64,000 nucleotides of DNA, taken from assembly GCA_022846095.1 (NCBI GenBank), contig AP025583.1:682001-746000 (forward strand), read 5' to 3'. A program made the translations under genes and the position numbers. Of the stretch, positions 1 to 8,344 are shown one piece after another (position 1 is the first letter of the stretch; every line of letters starts with the position of its first letter). Below the pieces are notes generated by a model. That model was given only the letters and a program-made list of their open reading frames with translations. It ran no database searches and had not been told where the DNA came from. This DNA comes from Oscillospiraceae bacterium (GTDB taxonomy: Bacteria; Bacillota; Clostridia; Oscillospirales; Oscillospiraceae).

Positions 1-1
1 G

Positions 2-970
2 GTTGGTATCGTATTCCTGATTATTTTTATCTATTCCAACTACTGCTTTGCAGTGGCCGGTAACCGGGAAAAGTTTACCAAGGGGAGCCAGGTTTTTCAA
101 TATTACTGCGGGCGCTATCTGGGGACGGTTTTTGATTATTTCAGCGTGTTGTTCTGTTACCTGTCCTTCATCGTGATGGTGGCCGGAGCCGCGTCCACCC
201 TGAGGCAGCAGTACGGCCTTCCCCTGGTGCTGGGCGGGGTAATTCTGACTGTGTTGGCCTGTGTCACGGTAATGTTCGGCCTGGACTCCATCGTAGATGT
301 TATCAGCAAAATCGGCCCCGTGCTGGTTGTCATCGCCCTTTTTATCGGTGTTTACAGCTTTATCGCGGCAATCATGGGCGGTACGGTGTCCGAAGGGGCG
401 CAGCTGGTGCGAACCGGCGAGGTCGCGGTGATGAAAGCGTCCTCCAATTGGTTTATGGCGGGCGCGTCCTACGGCGGGTTCTGCCTGCTCTGGTTCGCTG
501 GTTTTATGGCTCAACTGGGCGCAAAAAACAATATGCGGGAGCTGATGATTGGTCAGGCGCTGTCCGGTACCTTCAATATTACCGCATGTGTTATCGTGGG
601 CTTTGCCCTCCTAGGCAATGTGGCCTCAGTGGCCGGGCTGCAGATCCCCAACCTTCTATTGGCCGAAAAAATTTGGGCGCCGTTTGCCTATATTTTCGCA
701 GTAATTATTTTCGCCGCCATTTATACCACGTCCTGCCCGCTGCTGTGGACGGCGGCCTCTCGGTTCACCACCGAGGGCACCCGGAAATTCAAACTGCTCA
801 CCGTAGTCCTGGCGGCGGCCGGGTTGATTATCGCACTGGCCGTGCCGTTTAATGTGCTGCTCAACTACGTCTACGTCATAAACGGCTACGGCGGCTTCCT
901 GCTGCTGATTCTAATGTTTATTAAAAATCTGCGTCTGCGCCTGGCTGGAAATAGAGGCGCTGCGGCGTAG
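2..970 (+). CDS. YkvI-like membrane transporter, 5' end outside window
   Basis: The reading frame is open from base 2, so the true start lies upstream of the window; a GTG at 53 is internal. The visible product of about 322 residues is almost entirely hydrophobic, with roughly eight to nine membrane-spanning stretches separated by short loops and a basic C-terminal tail. Its character matches the YkvI group of uncharacterised membrane proteins in the APC-type transporter superfamily; this is recognition by overall sequence feel and not by a diagnostic motif. Substrate is unknown. It ends just before a strong terminator and is followed by an XRE-cupin regulator with its own promoter, which might regulate it, although the two are separate transcription units. 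Confidence 0.7.
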   Translation, partial: VGIVFLIIFIYSNYCFAVAGNREKFTKGSQVFQYYCGRYLGTVFDYFSVLFCYLSFIVMVAGAASTLRQQYGLPLVLGGVILTVLACVTVMFGLDSIVDVISKIGPVLVVIALFIGVYSFIAAIMGGTVSEGAQLVRTGEVAVMKASSNWFMAGASYGGFCLLWFAGFMAQLGAKNNMRELMIGQALSGTFNITACVIVGFALLGNVASVAGLQIPNLLLAEKIWAPFAYIFAVIIFAAIYTTSCPLLWTAASRFTTEGTRKFKLLTVVLAAAGLIIALAVPFNVLLNYVYVINGYGGFLLLILMFIKNLRLRLAGNRGAAA

Positions 971-985
971 GCCCTCCCAAGCGGA

Positions 986-1013
986 GAGGCCCCCTGCTAT
1001 GGGGGCCTCTTTT
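986..1013 (+). terminator. Rho-independent terminator after the YkvI-like gene
   Basis: A perfect 9-bp stem, GAGGCCCCC pairing with GGGGGCCTC around a 6-base loop, is followed directly by a T run. It lies 16 bases after the stop codon. Confidence 0.9.
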
Positions 1014-1028
1014 CCATTTACCATCGGC

Positions 1029-1057
1029 TGGACAGTGCGGGTCGAATTTTGTATAAT
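1029..1057 (+). promoter_or_regulatory. SigA-type promoter of the XRE-cupin regulator
   Basis: TGGACA (1029-1034) and TATAAT (1052-1057) are separated by 17 bases, about 30 bases upstream of the start codon. Confidence 0.8.
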
Positions 1058-1086
1058 AAGCATAGAACGTGAGGGGAGAGGGTTGC

Positions 1087-1674
1087 ATGATCGGGAAAAA
1101 GATTAAGTATTACCGCAAGCAGGTAAACCTTACACTACAGGAGATTGCCAACCGCACGGGCCTGTCCCTCGGCTATCTGAGTAATTTGGAGCGGGATCTG
1201 ACCAGCCCGACCTTTGATAATCTGTGCAATATCTGTGCCGCCATGTCTATCAGCGTGGTAGATTTGATTATGAATACAGTCTCGCATCAGGTGTGTGTGC
1301 GAAAAAGTGAACGCAAATCCATTTATGCCTTGGACTATCGCACCAAATATGAGTACACCACGGACGAAAACTTGGATATGCAGGGCATGTGTCTGACCCT
1401 ATCGGCTGATTATAACGGTACGGAGGTGTCCTGGGGGCATGATACCGACGAGTATGGCCTGGTGGCCAAAGGCGCTCTGGCCTTTGAGGTGAACGGCGAA
1501 ACCTATGTGCTGGAAGAGGGGGACGCGATTTATATCAAAGCGGGAACTCCTCACAAATGGAGCAAGATTGGAGATGGGGAGTGTATTAGCTACTGGACGA
1601 AGCTGAATTACATCAAGGTAGCCTCTTCAGACTCCTACCGGGAACAGAATGCGGCTCCGGAGAACAAAAAATAG
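1087..1674 (+). CDS. XRE-family transcriptional regulator with cupin domain
   Basis: The 195-residue product has an N-terminal helix-turn-helix (about residues 5-58, with LTLQEIANRTGLSLGYLSN-type recognition region) and a C-terminal cupin barrel (about residues 105-180, ending in a PHKWSKIG-type strand). This architecture binds DNA through the HTH and senses a small molecule through the cupin. The ATG at 1087 is preferred over the GTG at 1069 because GAGGGGAG lies 8 bases before it and the downstream residues are the normal family start. It is monocistronic between a good promoter and a hairpin. The target is probably the upstream transporter or the downstream efflux operon, but nothing in the sequence decides this. 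Confidence 0.88.
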   Translation: MIGKKIKYYRKQVNLTLQEIANRTGLSLGYLSNLERDLTSPTFDNLCNICAAMSISVVDLIMNTVSHQVCVRKSERKSIYALDYRTKYEYTTDENLDMQGMCLTLSADYNGTEVSWGHDTDEYGLVAKGALAFEVNGETYVLEEGDAIYIKAGTPHKWSKIGDGECISYWTKLNYIKVASSDSYREQNAAPENKK

Positions 1675-1688
1675 CCACAAGACGCCGG

Positions 1689-1725
1689 CAGCCCTACGAA
1701 AAATTTTCGAAGGGCTGTCACTTTT
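1689..1725 (+). terminator. Probable terminator of the XRE-cupin gene
   Basis: CAGCCCT (1689-1695) pairs with AGGGCTG (1711-1717); the intervening ACGAAAAATTTTCGA can extend the stem. The tail is TCACTTTTG, so termination may be only moderate. Confidence 0.6.
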
Positions 1726-1849
1726 GCGCCCCGTGGAACGTTAGTAGAAATATAAGCGGGTCTCGTGAACTTTTTCCAGCCCCGCGCCGTCTAATGATCT
1801 GAGACGGTCAAACTTAAGGTTTCCGTAAGAACTTGTCATTTGTTTGTAG

Positions 1850-1877
1850 TTGCCTTGCGAAATCCTTGTGGTACAAT
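1850..1877 (+). promoter_or_regulatory. Candidate promoter of the efflux/SLH operon
   Basis: TTGCCT (1850-1855) and TACAAT (1872-1877) are 16 bases apart, and a strong TAGGAGG ribosome site follows at 1897-1903. The -35 box is only 4 of 6, so this is tentative. Confidence 0.5.
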
Positions 1878-1911
1878 GGATACCATGAATCCATAGTAGG
1901 AGGAAATGAAG

Positions 1912-3621
1912 ATGACGGAACAACAGACCCCGGTTTTAGACAAGCCCGCCGTGCAGGAAACGCCCCCCGCGCCCCCTGCCGTGCCCAAGAAGGCGCCGGG
2001 GAAAAAGAAGAAGAAACGTGTACTTAAGCTGGTGATTACGCTGGTGATTATCGCCATCGTAATCGGGGCGGTGGCATTTTTGCTGTGGCGCTTCGTTTTC
2101 TACACCCCGGACACCCGGCAGATTTTGGACGATCCCGTGACGATCGGCAGCATCCAGAGCATGGTGGAGGGCGGCGGCACGGCCAAGGCCAAGGACTCGG
2201 CCACCATCTCTCCCGACTCGGGCGGCAAGGTACTGGAGCTCTATATCAACGAGGGCGATACCGTCACCGCCGGGCAGCAGCTCTACCGGATGGACGACAC
2301 CAAGGCCCGGGACGCCGTCACCGCCGCGCAGAAGGAAGTGGACAACTGCAACAAGGAGCTCCAGGCCATCTACGACAAGATCGCCGAGCTCACCGTGACC
2401 GCCCCCCACGCGGGCAAGCTCACCGACATCAAGACCCTCCAGGTGGGGGACGACGTGGCCGAGGGCACCAAGATCGCCACCCTGGTGGACGACACCAGGC
2501 TGCGCATCTCCCTCTACTACAGCTACAGCTACGAGGGGCAGATTAAGGAGGGCCAGTCCGCCCAGATCACCATCCCCGCCACCATGAATACCCAGAACGC
2601 CACGGTGGAGCAGGTCAATTACGTGCGCCGCATCGCCCCCGAGGGGTCGGTGCTCTTTGAGGTGCGCTTTGTCATGGACAACCCCGGCACCCTGACCGCC
2701 GGGATGGATGCGTCGGCCGCCCTCAACGCCGCCGACGGCACCCCCATCTACCCCTATGAGAACGGCAAGCTGGAGTACTACCGCACCACCGATATTATCG
2801 CCAAGGCCGCCGGCCCCGTGGAGGCCGTGCACCTGATGAACTACGCCGACGTGAAGGCGGGGGATCTCCTGCTCCAGCTGGGCCAGAAGGACACCGACGA
2901 GCAGATCGCCGCCAAGGAGAACGCCCTCAAGGCCGCCCAGGAGAAGCTTGACAGCGCCAACAAGGATCTGGAAAAGTACAACGCCGTGTCCCCCATCGAC
3001 GGTAAGGTGCTCTCCTGCGGACTGACCGCGGGCGAGGAGGTCCAGAGCGGCCAGGGCATCAGCATTGCCGATATTTCCACCATGTCGGTGGAAATCCAGC
3101 TGGACCAGCGCAACGCCAGCTCGGTGGAGATCGGCATGATGATCCAGCTTACCGATAACTACAATGAGGGCCAGGTGTACATGGGCACTGTCCAGTCGGT
3201 CAGCCTGACGGCGAAGAACGACGGGAACGGCATTACATATTACCCCTGCACCGTCACCATGGACAATACGGACGAGCTGATCCGGGACGGGCAGTACCTG
3301 AAGTACAGCTTCGTCGCCAGTGAGAGCACCGACTGCCTGGTAGTGCCCGTGGCCTGCGTCAACTACATCAGCGACGCGAATGGCGAGACCGCAACCGTCT
3401 GTTTCCTCAAGTCTGACACGAAGCCGGAGAACGCCGTGGAGCTGAGTGAGGAGACCATGGCCAACGTGCCCGAGGGCTACTACCCTGTAATTGTAGAAGT
3501 GGGGCTGGCCGACAACTTCAACGCCGAAATCAAATCCGGCCTAAGCGAGGGCGATACCGTCTTCGAGGCCTACATCACCGACCGGGACAACGGCTACGGC
3601 GGCGGCATCATGATCGGCTAA
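1912..3621 (+). CDS. MacA/HlyD-type efflux adaptor (membrane fusion protein)
   Basis: The 569-residue protein starts with a proline-rich, then lysine-rich cytoplasmic segment, one membrane anchor (about residues 37-59) and a long extracytoplasmic part with two lipoyl-like biotinyl half-motifs, a coiled-coil hairpin containing the AAKENALKAAQEKLDSANK-type heptads, and beta-barrel segments. This is the layout of periplasmic adaptor subunits, which in Gram-positives link a MacB-type transporter to the outside. TAGGAGG is 8 bases from the ATG at 1912 but only 2 from the ATG at 1906, so 1912 is chosen. It is followed after 32 bases by the cognate ATPase and permease. The exported substrate is unknown. 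Confidence 0.88.
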   Translation: MTEQQTPVLDKPAVQETPPAPPAVPKKAPGKKKKKRVLKLVITLVIIAIVIGAVAFLLWRFVFYTPDTRQILDDPVTIGSIQSMVEGGGTAKAKDSATISPDSGGKVLELYINEGDTVTAGQQLYRMDDTKARDAVTAAQKEVDNCNKELQAIYDKIAELTVTAPHAGKLTDIKTLQVGDDVAEGTKIATLVDDTRLRISLYYSYSYEGQIKEGQSAQITIPATMNTQNATVEQVNYVRRIAPEGSVLFEVRFVMDNPGTLTAGMDASAALNAADGTPIYPYENGKLEYYRTTDIIAKAAGPVEAVHLMNYADVKAGDLLLQLGQKDTDEQIAAKENALKAAQEKLDSANKDLEKYNAVSPIDGKVLSCGLTAGEEVQSGQGISIADISTMSVEIQLDQRNASSVEIGMMIQLTDNYNEGQVYMGTVQSVSLTAKNDGNGITYYPCTVTMDNTDELIRDGQYLKYSFVASESTDCLVVPVACVNYISDANGETATVCFLKSDTKPENAVELSEETMANVPEGYYPVIVEVGLADNFNAEIKSGLSEGDTVFEAYITDRDNGYGGGIMIG

Positions 3622-3653
3622 AAATCCCCCTTGCAGACAGGAGATGAAGCAAA

Positions 3654-4352
3654 TTGCTCATTGACATAAAGGACATCTATAAGATCTACAACGAGGGGGA
3701 GGAGAGCGAGGTGCGCGCCCTGGACGGCGTGTCCCTCAGCATCGACCGGGGGGAGTTCGTGGCCATCATCGGCCAGTCCGGATCGGGCAAGTCCACGCTG
3801 ATGAACATTCTGGGCTGCCTGGACATCCCCTCCTACGGGGACTACCACCTGGACGGGGTGGATGTGACGGAGCTTTCTGACAAGCAGCTCTCCCACATCC
3901 GCAACAAGCAGATCGGGTTTATCTTCCAGGGCTTCAACCTGATCCCCGCACTGGACGCCCAGGAGAACGTGGAGCTTCCCCTCATCTATCAGGGTATGGG
4001 AGCGTGGGATAGGGAGGACCGGGCCGTCGAGGCTTTGGAGCGGGTGGCCCTGGCCGAACGGGCCCACCACCGGCCCACCGAGATGTCGGGCGGCCAGCAG
4101 CAGCGGGTTGCCATCGCACGGGCCATCGCCACCCATCCCCCCATCATTATGGCCGACGAGCCCACCGGAGCCTTGGACTCCAAGACCGGACGGCACGTGC
4201 TGGAGATCCTCCACGGGCTGCATGCGGAGGGCACCACCGTCATCCTCATCACCCACGACAACGGCATCGCCGCCACCGCGGAGCGGATTGTGCGCCTGTC
4301 CGACGGCAGGATTATCCAGGACTGCTCCAGAGAGGAGGCGCATTTGGTTTGA
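3654..4352 (+). CDS. MacB/LolD-type ABC transporter ATP-binding protein
   Basis: This is a 232-residue ABC ATPase. Walker A GQSGSGKS is at residues 40-47, the signature MSGGQQQRVAIARA near 144, and Walker B with IIMADEPTGALD near 164; a downstream ITHD switch histidine is present. The length is typical of the stand-alone MacB/LolD/FtsE class. Translation starts at TTG, set by AGGAG ten bases upstream. Its stop codon overlaps the permease start by four bases (TTGA), so the two are translationally coupled and form one transporter with the upstream adaptor. Confidence 0.93.
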   Translation: MLIDIKDIYKIYNEGEESEVRALDGVSLSIDRGEFVAIIGQSGSGKSTLMNILGCLDIPSYGDYHLDGVDVTELSDKQLSHIRNKQIGFIFQGFNLIPALDAQENVELPLIYQGMGAWDREDRAVEALERVALAERAHHRPTEMSGGQQQRVAIARAIATHPPIIMADEPTGALDSKTGRHVLEILHGLHAEGTTVILITHDNGIAATAERIVRLSDGRIIQDCSREEAHLV

Positions 4353-5548
4353 ACTTAAAGCAAGCCTTTAAAATGGCCTTTAAATCTATCTCGTCCAAGA
4401 AAATGCGCTCCTTCCTCACCATGCTGGGCATCATTATCGGCGTGGCCGCCGTCATCATACTGGTATCGGTGGTCCAGGGTTCCAACAAAAGGCTGAAAGA
4501 GTACTACGAGAGCATGGGCACCAACCAGATCCAGGTGCAGGCTTACAGCTGGAACAAGCCCGTATCCGATATTCTGTACGACTACTGCCTCTCCCTGGAC
4601 GATCTGGTGGTGGGGGTCACCCCCTCGGTGACGAGCTATTGGAACACCACGGTCCGCTACGGCACCAAGACGCTCACCTCGGATGATTGGGAGACCATGC
4701 CCCGGCTCACCCTGGGCAGCGACCAGTATTCCCTGTGCAACAACTACCAAATTGCGCGGGGCAGAGATCTGAGTTATCTGGACGTAAAAAAATACAGCCA
4801 GGTCTGTGTGCTGGGCGCCCAGGTGGCGAAGAATCTATTCAACTATGCCGACCCCATTAACCAGGAGATTACGGTTAACGGCAACCCGTTTACGGTAATC
4901 GGCGTTTACGAGGCTAAGGCCACCGATATGGACGTGAGTGTGGATAACGTTATCCTGGCCCCGTATACCCTGAACGATATGCTCAACAACGGGCAGCAGA
5001 TTGACCAGTACATTGTTAAGGCAAAGGATTCCGAATCCACAAAGCTGGCGATCACGAAGCTGAGGAGTTTCCTTAAGGGAATCATCGATACCAACTACGG
5101 CTGGTCCGATGTGTACAGCCCCAACACCTGGCAGGAGCAGAACAACCAGCAGAATGTGATGATGAGCATGGTGCTGGGCGGCATCGCGGGCATCTCTCTG
5201 CTGGTGGGCGGCATCGGCATCATGAACATCATGCTGGTCACCGTCACTGAGCGCACCCGGGAGATCGGCATCCGCAAGGCCATCGGTGCCGAGCGCAAGA
5301 GCATCATCGCCCAGTTCCTCATCGAGGCCGCCGTCATCTGCGGCATGGGCGGTATTCTGGGTATCCTGATAGGCGCCCTGGGCACGCTGATCGCGGGGAA
5401 GTTCATTTTGCAGATGATTTTGCTGCCCAGTACGACCATCACCATCGGCGCGTTCGCCTTCTCCGTGGTGCTGGGCATCCTCTTCGGTATGTACCCCGCC
5501 ATCAAGGCCTCGGGCCTGCAGCCCGTGGTGGCGCTGAGAGCGGAATAG
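4349..5548 (+). CDS. MacB/FtsX-family ABC transporter permease
   Basis: The 399-residue protein has one N-terminal membrane helix (about residues 18-40), a large extracytoplasmic MacB-like core domain, and three C-terminal helices. Between the first two of these sits the conserved cytoplasmic stretch TVTERTREIGIRKAIGA, the hallmark of this mechanotransmitting permease family. The start is TTG inside the ATPase stop region. With the adaptor and ATPase it should make an efflux or surface-export machine that does not transport through the bilayer in the classical way. The SLH gene follows after 18 bases, suggesting a link to envelope biology. Confidence 0.92.
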   Translation: MNLKQAFKMAFKSISSKKMRSFLTMLGIIIGVAAVIILVSVVQGSNKRLKEYYESMGTNQIQVQAYSWNKPVSDILYDYCLSLDDLVVGVTPSVTSYWNTTVRYGTKTLTSDDWETMPRLTLGSDQYSLCNNYQIARGRDLSYLDVKKYSQVCVLGAQVAKNLFNYADPINQEITVNGNPFTVIGVYEAKATDMDVSVDNVILAPYTLNDMLNNGQQIDQYIVKAKDSESTKLAITKLRSFLKGIIDTNYGWSDVYSPNTWQEQNNQQNVMMSMVLGGIAGISLLVGGIGIMNIMLVTVTERTREIGIRKAIGAERKSIIAQFLIEAAVICGMGGILGILIGALGTLIAGKFILQMILLPSTTITIGAFAFSVVLGILFGMYPAIKASGLQPVVALRAE

Positions 5549-5566
5549 GAAGTGAGGAAAGAGAGT

Positions 5567-7981
5567 ATGAAACGAGTGAAACGACTGATCGCCGGACTGA
5601 TGACGGCCGCCCTGCTGCTGGGGCTGGCGGTCCTCCCGGCCGCGGCGGACACGTCCGCCTTCCCCGACATCAACGACCAGCAGGTGGCCGAGGCCGCCGA
5701 GACCCTGCGCCTGCTGGGCGTGGTGGACGGCACCGGCAGCGGCTTCAACCCCGGCGGGAACCTCTCCCGCGCGGAGTTCTGCAAGATGGCGGTGGAGATC
5801 ATGGGCAGGGGCGACGAGGAGCCCGCCCAGCGCAACCGCACCATCTTCTTGGACGTGGGGCCCACCTACTGGGCCAGGGGCTACATCAATCTGGCCTCCA
5901 CCATCACAGTGGGCGGCTCCACCTCCGGCAGCGGTTCGGGCAAGGAGGAGGGCGGGACCACCACGGCCGGGGACCGGCTGGTGTCCGGCGTGGGCAACGG
6001 CAACTTTGAGCCCAACCGCTCCGTCACCTTCGGCGAGGCCGTCACCATCCTGTGCCGCATCCTGGGCTACGGGAACTCCGACGTGTCCACCGGCTACAAC
6101 TGGTACGACGGCTACCTGGCCGTGGGTAAGTCCAGCGGGCTGACCAAGGATTTGAACCTGTCCGGTGGAGACGTTATCAGCCGCGGGCAGGCCGCCGTGC
6201 TCTTCAACAGCCTGCTGTACACCAAGCCCAAGGGGAGCGGCAGCGTGTATCTGGTGGCCAACCTGGACGGCAAGCTGGAGGACGCGGGCGTGGTGCTGGA
6301 CGCCGACGCCACCGCCTCCGACGGCAGCGCGGGGGCCATCAAGACCACCACCGAGACCTACAAGACCGACCGGGTGGGCTTCCCCGACGGCCTGGAGGGC
6401 CGCAAGGGCAAGGCCGTGCTGGACAAGGACGGCAAGCTCATCGCTTTCCAGGTGGACGACACCATGACCAGCCGCACGGTGGGCGTGCTCAGCGCCACCG
6501 CCACCTCCATCACCACCTCCGGCGACGAGAAGCTGGATGTGAAGCTGGACACCGTGGCCTACAAGGACGGCGAGACCAAGACCTATAAGGACGTGTACCT
6601 GGACATGGGCGCGGGCACCCAGGTGACGCTGTGGTACGCCGCCTCCGGCAAGCTGGAGTACCTGTTCTTCGGCGGCGTCAGCGACGACCGCTCCGCCATG
6701 GTGGCCAAGAACAAGCCCAACGGCACCGTGAATCCCTTCGCCGCGCTGGCCGGGGGCGAGAGCTACACCCTGTACAAAAACGGTGTGGCCGCCACCCCCG
6801 CCGACATCCGGCAGTACGACGTGGCCACCTACGACGCGGCCACCCACTCCATGAACGTGTCCGACCTGCGGCTGACCGGCATGTACGAGAACGCCTACCC
6901 CAGCCCCGACACCCCGCTGACCATTAAGATGATGGGGCATGAGTTCACCGTGCTCTCCTCCGCCACGGCGGATTTGACCTCCTTCAAGGTGGGGCAGACC
7001 ATCACCCTGCTGCTGACCAGCGACCTGCAGGTGGCGGGCGCGGTATCCACCACCGCCGCCAGGGGCAACGCCGTGGGCGTGGCCCAGATGAGCGGCACCA
7101 CCGCCACCGTCAAGCTGTTCAACGGCCTGGAGGTGAAGGGCGAGACCTCCATGAGCGAGCAGTCCGCCCAGCAGATCCAGGGCCAGCTGGTGAACGTGTC
7201 CTCCTACAAGGTGGGCCAGCTCTCCCTCTCCCGCCTGAGCGGCAGCGGCGCCACCGGCACGCTGGACGTGGCCGCGCGCACCCTGGGCGGCACCGCCCTG
7301 GCCCCCAACGTGAAGATGTACGAGAAGGTGGGCAACGGCAAGGCCTACGAGATTACCTTCGACCAGCTCACCTGCCAGAGCGTGGCCTCCGGCAAGATCC
7401 TCTACGCCGACAAGGACTACGCCGGGCGCTACAGCACCCTCGTCTTTGACGACGTGACCGGCGACCAGTATATCTACGGCTTCCTGACCACGGGACGCAA
7501 GGAGACCGGCTCCTGGAGCGTGGAGGGCCAGCCCTCCGAGACCATCTACAACGCCACAGTCACCGTCAAGTCCGACGGCAAGACCGCCAGCGACGGCTGG
7601 GCAAACCCGAAGAGCCTGGAGCTCTGGGGCTCCACCGGCGACCACAGCTTCACCGACGATCCCGGCGGCGTGGCGGTGAGCCTGGATACCTTTAACGGCG
7701 GAAGCAAGGTGGCCGGGTACGTCACCCTGAAGGAGCTGGGCGGCGTGCGGCGCTCCGACTTCGACATGGATGCCAAGACGATTACCACCTCCGACATGGT
7801 GCTGCCCATCTCCGAGCACGTGGTGTGCTGGAACGAGAACACCAACGACTGGTTTAGCGCCAAGGATCCCATGGAGGCCGTCAACGAGGCGCGGGCCTTC
7901 GCCGATACGGTGACCATCTACTACGACAAGGCGCCCGAGGACGGCGGCAAGGTGCGCATGATCGTGGTGGAGAAGGACTAG
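5567..7981 (+). CDS. Secreted S-layer-homology (SLH) domain protein
   Basis: The 804-residue product begins with a signal peptide (basic MKRVKR, a hydrophobic core, cleavage near AAAD at residues 23-28). Three SLH modules follow within the first 230 residues: one with FNPGGNLSRAEFCKM, one with FEPNRSVTFGEAV, and one with DVISRGQAAVLFNSLL. The remaining 570 residues are a Thr/Ser/Gly/Asp-rich beta-type region without a motif I can name. SLH modules bind pyruvylated secondary cell-wall polymer, so this should be a surface protein. The ATG at 5567 is chosen over the GTG at 5552 because the signal peptide begins there. It is the last gene of the efflux operon and may be its cargo or partner; that is inference. 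Confidence 0.88.
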   Translation: MKRVKRLIAGLMTAALLLGLAVLPAAADTSAFPDINDQQVAEAAETLRLLGVVDGTGSGFNPGGNLSRAEFCKMAVEIMGRGDEEPAQRNRTIFLDVGPTYWARGYINLASTITVGGSTSGSGSGKEEGGTTTAGDRLVSGVGNGNFEPNRSVTFGEAVTILCRILGYGNSDVSTGYNWYDGYLAVGKSSGLTKDLNLSGGDVISRGQAAVLFNSLLYTKPKGSGSVYLVANLDGKLEDAGVVLDADATASDGSAGAIKTTTETYKTDRVGFPDGLEGRKGKAVLDKDGKLIAFQVDDTMTSRTVGVLSATATSITTSGDEKLDVKLDTVAYKDGETKTYKDVYLDMGAGTQVTLWYAASGKLEYLFFGGVSDDRSAMVAKNKPNGTVNPFAALAGGESYTLYKNGVAATPADIRQYDVATYDAATHSMNVSDLRLTGMYENAYPSPDTPLTIKMMGHEFTVLSSATADLTSFKVGQTITLLLTSDLQVAGAVSTTAARGNAVGVAQMSGTTATVKLFNGLEVKGETSMSEQSAQQIQGQLVNVSSYKVGQLSLSRLSGSGATGTLDVAARTLGGTALAPNVKMYEKVGNGKAYEITFDQLTCQSVASGKILYADKDYAGRYSTLVFDDVTGDQYIYGFLTTGRKETGSWSVEGQPSETIYNATVTVKSDGKTASDGWANPKSLELWGSTGDHSFTDDPGGVAVSLDTFNGGSKVAGYVTLKELGGVRRSDFDMDAKTITTSDMVLPISEHVVCWNENTNDWFSAKDPMEAVNEARAFADTVTIYYDKAPEDGGKVRMIVVEKD

Positions 7982-7984
7982 ATA

Positions 7985-8023
7985 GACGGATTGCCACGGC
8001 CCCTGTGGGGCCTCGCAATGACA
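7985..8023 (+). repeat. REP-like palindromic repeat, family A
   Basis: GACGGATTGCCACGG followed by an inverted GC-rich core and CCTCGCAATGACA. Other copies in this window start near 17723, 22775, 38124, 45281 (inverted), 59805 and 59860 (inverted). The conserved ends with a variable core are typical of REP sequences. Confidence 0.85.
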
Positions 8024-8032
8024 CAAGGGAAG

Positions 8033-8069
8033 ACGGCGGGCCGGAACATTTTTCCGGCCCGCCGTTTTT
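8033..8069 (+). terminator. Terminator after the SLH gene
   Basis: A perfect 14-bp stem, ACGGCGGGCCGGAA pairing with TTCCGGCCCGCCGT, is followed by TTTTC. Confidence 0.92.
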
Positions 8070-8165
8070 CTGCGCAAAACAGAATAAAAATGAGCGGACG
8101 GGGCATAGTTTTATTGATGGATAAGAACGAAAGCCGGCTTTTTCAGGCGACATAATAAAATTGTT

Positions 8166-8194
8166 TTGATTTTACAGGCATAGGGTGTTATAAT
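8166..8194 (+). promoter_or_regulatory. murA: Promoter of murA with 150-base leader
   Basis: TTGATT (8166-8171), 17-base spacer, TATAAT (8189-8194). The start codon is 150 bases further on; the leader between can form hairpins GGGCGCA/TGCGCCC (about 8208-8230) and CCGCC/GGCGG (about 8232-8251). No known riboswitch is recognised. Confidence 0.8.
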
Positions 8195-8344
8195 AATCCT
8201 GCTCACAGGGCGCAGGGGATTACTGCGCCCATCCGCCGCTTGTGTGTGGCGGCTCAGATTGATTTTACCGGGCCTGGCGCCGCGGCGCAGGGCCTTTGAT
8301 ACCGCGCGGGCATGGCCCGACCGGAAGGAACAGAGGGTGCGGTC

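Noticed and set aside
4835-8077. A 1080-codon open frame on the minus strand
   Set aside because: It is antisense to the permease and SLH genes, with His/Gly/Val-rich low-complexity translation typical of the reverse strand of GC-rich genes, and has no ribosome site.
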